DNA of 64,000 nt from Diaphorobacter caeni. Lineage in GTDB: Bacteria; Pseudomonadota; Gammaproteobacteria; Burkholderiales; Burkholderiaceae_C. Both the position numbers and the translations under genes were made by a program. Positions 60,146 through 64,000 of this stretch are shown here, in pieces. The notes beneath the pieces are model-generated. The model did not search any database, was not told the DNA's origin, and saw only the letters and a program-made list of their open reading frames with translations. The DNA lies in assembly GCF_015354245.1 (NCBI RefSeq), contig NZ_JADKYZ010000001.1, forward strand, positions 186,001 through 250,000. Reading direction: 5' to 3'. Position 1 is the stretch's first letter. Each line of letters opens with the position of its first letter.

Positions 60146-60772
60146 TCAGAGCAAGGCTTGAATGTCTCTGAGAAGCGCGGGACGCGATTCGACGATCACG
60201 AGCGGCACGGCGATCCAGTTCTCCGCGTGGTCCTTCGCGGGCAGCAGGCGCATGTACATGCACACGGGCAGCGCGAACTTGGCCAGCAGCGTCATCTGCA
60301 GCGGCAGCAGCGCGTTGAAGCCCGAGGCGAAATAGTCCGGGGTGGTGATCAGGTCGATGTAGCGGCCATGTTCGAGACCGCGCAGCTGAAAGTGGCTCGA
60401 CTGCGCGGTCACCACGTCCTGACCGTCGCGCTGCGATTTGCTGCGCACCTGAAACGTCGAGAGATGCCCCTGCACCCAGCCGAATTCCGACATCGAACGC
60501 TCGGCGTATTCGCTCACGTTCACCGCCGGTTGCTCGGTCAGATCGGGCCAGATCTCCATCAGCATCCGCGACGAGGACACGTCAAACGAGCGCATCTCTC
60601 GCGCGCTGACCTCGGCGGAAAACGGAAGCGTGTTCGCGCCGGATTTCTTGCCTTGCGGGCGGGTGATGGTGGTCGGCGCGGGCTCGCCCGTTGCGAGTTC
60701 GTAGCGGTCGGCGACAAAGTCCTTGTCCAGATAGACGAGGCTGTCGAGCAAAGATTGGTGCAGGGTGGACAT
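60146..60772 (-). CDS. Unrecognised protein between two Hsp70-like genes (208 aa)
   Basis: I do not recognise a family. The 208-residue protein has no signal peptide, cysteine cluster or clear membrane segment; hydrophobic stretches (FNALLPLQMTLLAKFALPVCMYM) are moderate. Its start MSTLHQSLLDSLVYLDKDFVADRYEL is acidic, and the middle has several strand-like segments (HFQLRGLEHGRYIDLITT). It lies 31 bases after one Hsp70 gene and 7 bases before the next, so it is certainly part of the operon and a plausible co-chaperone or client adaptor (inference). Confidence 0.78.
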   Translation of the reverse strand: MSTLHQSLLDSLVYLDKDFVADRYELATGEPAPTTITRPQGKKSGANTLPFSAEVSAREMRSFDVSSSRMLMEIWPDLTEQPAVNVSEYAERSMSEFGWVQGHLSTFQVRSKSQRDGQDVVTAQSSHFQLRGLEHGRYIDLITTPDYFASGFNALLPLQMTLLAKFALPVCMYMRLLPAKDHAENWIAVPLVIVESRPALLRDIQALL

Positions 60773-60803
60773 GGTGCGTTCGTCTACAGGATCGGGTCCT
60801 GGG

Positions 60804-62702
60804 TCATTGCTGCTCGTCGGCGGTGCTTTCGGCGGTCGTTTCGGCGCGCACGTCGAACTCTACCTTCCAGCGCTCGCTGCCGCCCACGGGAACGGCGTTG
60901 AGCTCAAGCGTGCCGATGTCGGTCACGCGCGCATGCAGCGTCACGGGCACGACGTCGCCCGCGCTGCGGCCTTCGGCGGGCAGCAGGGCTTCGATTTCCT
61001 GCAGCTCGACCAGTTCATCGGGGCCCCAGAAATCGAGCATCGTGCCCACGGCATCGCTGCGGCGCACGGACGAGCCGAAGAAGCGCAGGCGCACCGGCTC
61101 GCCGACCACGAGGCCGAACTCTTCGCCGTCGAGCGCCACTTCCGAGCCTTCTTCCAGGCCGAACGGCGCGAGGCACAGCGCAGAAATGGGCGGCTCCATG
61201 CCGGGAATCGCGGGCATGTTGGACTCGATGCCGACGTAGTACGACTGCGCCGTGCCGCCGCGGATGCGCACGCCACGGCCCTGGCGCACATGGCCGTAGT
61301 AGGCCGCGCCGCGCGCGACCGCGAGATCGAGGTTCGCGCCGTCGAGCACGCGCAGCGCGGGTGCGCCCTCAGCCGTCAGCCAGCCGTTGATGACATCGAT
61401 GATGCGCTGCTCGATCTGGGTGGACTTGAGTACGCCGCCGTTGAACAGGACCGCCGACGGATGCAGGAATGCGGCGCCCTGCGGCTGCGTGCCCTGCAGG
61501 CCGTCGATCTGCTCGGTGGCTCCTGCCTGGCGCGCGAGGAAGGCCGCGAGGTGGCGGGTGACGGCCGCGTCCTGCGCATAGGGCAGGCCGAGCTGCGTGA
61601 GCGCGGAGCGGGCGCGCGTCTGCGGCTTGTCGCTTGCGGCCACCTTGGGAAAGAAGCCTTCGACCAGCATGGCCAGCACTTCGGCGCGCGTGAGTTCGGT
61701 GCGGATGCTGCCGCCGATCAGCTTGCTGCCGCGGCTGGGCACGACGACCGCAACGCTCTGCAGATTCTCATCGGCGAGCAGCTGCTCCTTGGCCGCGCGG
61801 CAGCCGTGCGAGAGAGAGCGCGTCTGCCACGCGTCGAGCTGTTTGCCCTCGGCGGCGAGCTTGCGCGCAAGGCCGTAGGCCAGCGCCAGATCCATGTTGT
61901 CGCCGCCGAGCAGAATGTGCTCGCCCACGGCCACGCGCTGCAGTTCGAGATTGCCCTCGCGCTCCAGCACGGCGATCAGCGAGAGGTCGGTCGTGCCGCC
62001 ACCCACGTCGACGACGAGGATGATGTCGCCGTTCTTCACCTGCTTGCGCCACTGGCCGCCGCTTTGCTGGATCCAGCTGTAGAGCGCGGCCTGCGGCTCT
62101 TCGAGCAGCGTGAGGTTCTGAAAACCCGCGTTGCGGCAGGCTTCGGCGGTCAGCTCGCGCGCGGCAGGATCGAACGACGCGGGAATGGTGACGGTGATGT
62201 CCTGCTCGTCAAACGGCGCTTCCGGATGCGCGTTGTTCCACGCCCAGCGCAGATGCTTGAGATAGCGCGTCGAGGCTTCGAGCGGCGACACACGCGCGAC
62301 TTCCGGCGGCGCATCGGAGGGCAGGATCGCCGCGCGGCGATCCACGCCCGGATGGCACAGCCAGCTCTTGGCGCTGCTCACCAGACGGATGGGCGTGTTC
62401 GCACCGCGCGTGCGCGCCAGCTCGCCGACGATGAAGCTCTGCTCGCCCGCGCCCGGCAGCGCCATGTCGGCGGCGGTCAGCTCGGTCTCGTGCGGCAGAT
62501 AGAGGAAGGACGGCAGCAGCGGCTTGCCCTCCACGCTCGCGGGCGCGGTGAGCTGCGGCACGCTCAGCACTTGCTGATCGACCTTGTCGCCATCACTGGC
62601 GGTCTTGTCCACATACGACAGCGCGCAGTGCGTGGTGCCCAGATCGATGCCGATGCAGAACAGGGCATTGGGATTGGAGTGGGAGGAAGAAGACGAGTCC
62701 AT
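60804..62702 (-). CDS. Hsp70-like ATPase
   Basis: A 632-residue member of the Hsp70 superfamily. ATPase motifs: CIGIDLGTTHCALSY near residues 16-30, VTIPASFDPAARELTAEA, ILVVDVGGGTTDLSLI, and VLFNGGVLKSTQIEQRI. The substrate domain is DnaK-like in length but the C-terminus ends in an acidic tail (TAESTADEQQ). It shares SAKSWLCHPGVDRRAAILP and LLGGDNMDLALAYGL with the larger partner, so the two arose from one ancestor. ATG 62702 is preferred over an in-frame start at 62717. Only a weak ribosome site precedes it. Confidence 0.9.
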   Translation of the reverse strand: MDSSSSSHSNPNALFCIGIDLGTTHCALSYVDKTASDGDKVDQQVLSVPQLTAPASVEGKPLLPSFLYLPHETELTAADMALPGAGEQSFIVGELARTRGANTPIRLVSSAKSWLCHPGVDRRAAILPSDAPPEVARVSPLEASTRYLKHLRWAWNNAHPEAPFDEQDITVTIPASFDPAARELTAEACRNAGFQNLTLLEEPQAALYSWIQQSGGQWRKQVKNGDIILVVDVGGGTTDLSLIAVLEREGNLELQRVAVGEHILLGGDNMDLALAYGLARKLAAEGKQLDAWQTRSLSHGCRAAKEQLLADENLQSVAVVVPSRGSKLIGGSIRTELTRAEVLAMLVEGFFPKVAASDKPQTRARSALTQLGLPYAQDAAVTRHLAAFLARQAGATEQIDGLQGTQPQGAAFLHPSAVLFNGGVLKSTQIEQRIIDVINGWLTAEGAPALRVLDGANLDLAVARGAAYYGHVRQGRGVRIRGGTAQSYYVGIESNMPAIPGMEPPISALCLAPFGLEEGSEVALDGEEFGLVVGEPVRLRFFGSSVRRSDAVGTMLDFWGPDELVELQEIEALLPAEGRSAGDVVPVTLHARVTDIGTLELNAVPVGGSERWKVEFDVRAETTAESTADEQQ

Positions 62703-62795
62703 AAAAATTCTTTGCAATCAAACGAGGCGCAATCAGGCGCACATTCTTCGTTGTAGCGCGGCGTCGCCCATCAAAAGGCCGCGGAGCAGGCCATA

Positions 62796-62875
62796 CCAGC
62801 AGACGCCGAGCAAGAGCCGCCTCGCGGCGAAGGCGTCGTCCCCCAGGGGGAAGGCGCGAAGCGACTCAGGGGGAG
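62796..62875. repeat. Comamonadaceae-type extragenic repeat
   Basis: The sequence between the DUF2760 and Hsp70 genes contains GCCGC-CTC-GCGGC, CCCCC-A-GGGGG and GACTC-N5-GAGTC hairpins in a row, and abuts the DUF2760 stop. Its wording (GTCCCCC...GGGGGAAGGCGCGAAGCG) resembles an extragenic repeat I recall as very common in Comamonadaceae genomes. Multiple copies elsewhere would confirm it; none is seen in this window. Confidence 0.5.
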
Positions 62876-63508
62876 TCACAGCTCCACTTCGGCCTGGGCC
62901 ACGATCTCGGCGGCCTTCTCATCGGTCAGCTGCGGCAGCTGCATCCGGGTCACCTTCCAGCCACGGTGCGTGAGCGTGCCGGTGAACGGCGCCTGACCCA
63001 CGACGTTGCCGGTGAGCCGGATCGCCGTGGTGTCGAAGCCGGGCGCGACGGTGATGCGGCTGCCTTCGGCTTCATCGCGCACGGGGGCGAGCGTGAAGTG
63101 CTCCTTGAGCACCTTGCGGCAGCCCTCATGCACCACGCGCGCGGCCGCGCCGATCTCGGCGTCGGTGTAGTGCTTCACCTCTTCCTGGATGAAGTCCACG
63201 AAGCGCGCCTCGCGCTGCATCAGGCCCAGCACCTGCAGGGCCGCCGTGTCGGTCGGCACGCGGATCTGCACCGTGCGCTCGATGATCTTCTCGACGGGGA
63301 CTTCCACGCGGGTCGCGACGATCTTCTCGACCGGCACTTCGATGCGCACTTCCCGAGGTTCGGGCGTGGGCACGTCGGCAGCGAGCGCTTCGCCGCCGCG
63401 CAGACGGGTGATGTCGCCCGCCAGGCGCGCATTGCCCAGAATGGCAAAGAAACTGCCGATGGCAATCGCGACGCGACTGAAAAACGAGGGGGGATTCTGT
63501 TGGGTCAT
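62876..63508 (-). CDS. DUF2760 domain-containing protein
   Basis: First gene of the double-Hsp70 operon; 210 residues of unknown function. It has one hydrophobic N-terminal segment (VAIAIGSFFAILGNARL), then at about residues 54-85 a periodic stretch RIEVPVEKI-VAT / RVEVPVEKI-IER / TVQIRVPT, and a C-terminal domain (GLMQREARFVDFIQEEV, VHEGCRKVLKEHFTLAPV, TGTLTHRGWKVTRMQLPQL) matching DUF2760. ATG 63508 (MTQQNPPSFF) starts the family; a longer frame reads upstream without support. DUF2760 genes habitually neighbour Hsp70-like genes. Confidence 0.87.
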   Translation of the reverse strand: MTQQNPPSFFSRVAIAIGSFFAILGNARLAGDITRLRGGEALAADVPTPEPREVRIEVPVEKIVATRVEVPVEKIIERTVQIRVPTDTAALQVLGLMQREARFVDFIQEEVKHYTDAEIGAAARVVHEGCRKVLKEHFTLAPVRDEAEGSRITVAPGFDTTAIRLTGNVVGQAPFTGTLTHRGWKVTRMQLPQLTDEKAAEIVAQAEVEL

Positions 63509-63736
63509 ATCGTGGGTCCCGAAGTGCGATTCGGGTGCAACCCCGGCCAACTCGTGTGCTGGCGCCGGAGAGGGGACAAAAGGGGCTCGCTCAGTCGCTC
63601 AGCGGAAATCGTCGGGATGAAATCAGTCCCCAGGACCCGCCGCTGGCACGTGCACGCGCATGCGCGAGGGGCTCCATGTTACCGAAAGCAGGCAACCCCA
63701 GCGTCACTGCGGGGCTTGGAGGCGTCGCGGTGCGTT

Positions 63737-64000
63737 TCAATCCCGCTTCGGCGCGCCCAGCGGAAAGAAATGCCGGAACGGCCGGGCTTCGTCCACCGCC
63801 CGTGCAAAGGACGGGCGTGCGAGCAGCCGGGCGTGGTAGGCCTTGAGGGTGGGGCAGTCGTCGGGAATCGCCACCGTCCAGTCCGCATAGAACAGCGACG
63901 GAGCGGCCGCGCAGTCGGCCATGCTGAAGTCGCAGCCTGCCGCCCAGACGCGTCCGGCCAGCCTTTCATCCAGCCAGCGGTAGGCGATGGCGAGCTTGTC
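63737..64000 (-). CDS. Glutathione S-transferase, C-terminal part (cut by the right edge)
   Basis: The last 87 residues of a GST are visible; the N-terminal thioredoxin-fold part lies outside. The C-terminal helical domain reads LAIAYRWLDERLAGRVWAAG, then DFSMADCAAAPSLFYADW with the N-capping box (S/T-x-x-D), and ends YHARLLARPSFARAVDEARPFRHFFP. These features are typical of bacterial beta/theta GSTs. It is upstream of the DUF2760 gene on the same strand, with 228 noncoding bases between. Confidence 0.88.
   Translation of the reverse strand, partial: DKLAIAYRWLDERLAGRVWAAGCDFSMADCAAAPSLFYADWTVAIPDDCPTLKAYHARLLARPSFARAVDEARPFRHFFPLGAPKRD

Noticed and set aside
60765-62756. A 663-codon frame antisense to the Hsp70-like gene
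   Set aside because: Shadow of the real gene, which carries full ATPase motifs.
1-64000. CRISPR arrays, prophage or insertion sequences
   Set aside because: No regularly spaced repeats, integrase, transposase or phage structural genes were seen anywhere in the window.

Overview
The window is about 64 kb of high-GC chromosome from a betaproteobacterium, most likely Comamonadaceae (Comamonas, Acidovorax or Delftia type). This rests on gene content: several Bug-type periplasmic binding proteins, a Liv-type ABC operon with acyl-CoA ligases, exosortase H, a Csu pilus locus, the ruvA / phoH-ybeY neighbourhood, and short extragenic sequences resembling those seen in Comamonadaceae. I assigned no genus. 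There are 54 protein-coding genes, two of them cut by the window edges. I found no rRNA, tRNA, CRISPR array or insertion sequence.

Layout. 1-4.1 kb: a lipoprotein metallopeptidase (cut), tag, a small basic protein, a CFA-synthase-like methyltransferase and a DUF1840 protein. 4.1-5.1 kb: a Bug receptor. 5.4-15.4 kb: a leftward operon of eight genes (AMP-dependent ligase, ABC ATPase, two permeases, two tandem binding proteins, second ATPase, PaaK-like ligase) closed by a clear terminator; it probably imports a hydrophobic or aromatic acid and activates it to the CoA ester. 15.7-20.4 kb: an ExeA/GspB pair, a Crp/Fnr regulator and an rRNA pseudouridine synthase. 20.4-25.3 kb: a four-gene Csu-type chaperone-usher pilus operon. 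26-28 kb: htpG with a textbook sigma-32 promoter and its own terminator. 28.2-30.3 kb: exosortase H, its membrane partner and an exported ankyrin protein in one coupled operon.

30.3-43.6 kb is a mixed region: an SrkA-like kinase, a kinase-universal stress protein fusion, a metallophosphoesterase, an HpcH/HpaI aldolase, a 3-hydroxyacyl-CoA dehydrogenase, a GMC oxidoreductase, a hemerythrin protein facing a PNPOx / PNPOx-GAF-winged-helix pair, AMP nucleosidase, a cation efflux transporter and dtd. 43.8-49.7 kb holds three paralogous secreted trypsin-fold proteases of lysyl-endopeptidase type, two of them with three C-terminal DUF5648 repeats. 50-53 kb: ruvA, phoH-like ybeZ, ybeY and a TSUP permease. 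53.6-57.2 kb: a Bug receptor, cupin, acyl-CoA dehydrogenase and LysR regulator in one leftward run. 57.3-63.5 kb: a four-gene operon with two divergent Hsp70-like ATPases, a DUF2760 protein and an unrecognised 208-residue protein. A glutathione S-transferase enters from the right edge.

The best candidates for undescribed biology are the double-Hsp70 operon, the protease family with its shared promoter motif, and the PNPOx-GAF-winged-helix locus opposite the hemerythrin gene. Intergenic structures (terminators, palindromes, fold-back elements) are listed separately.
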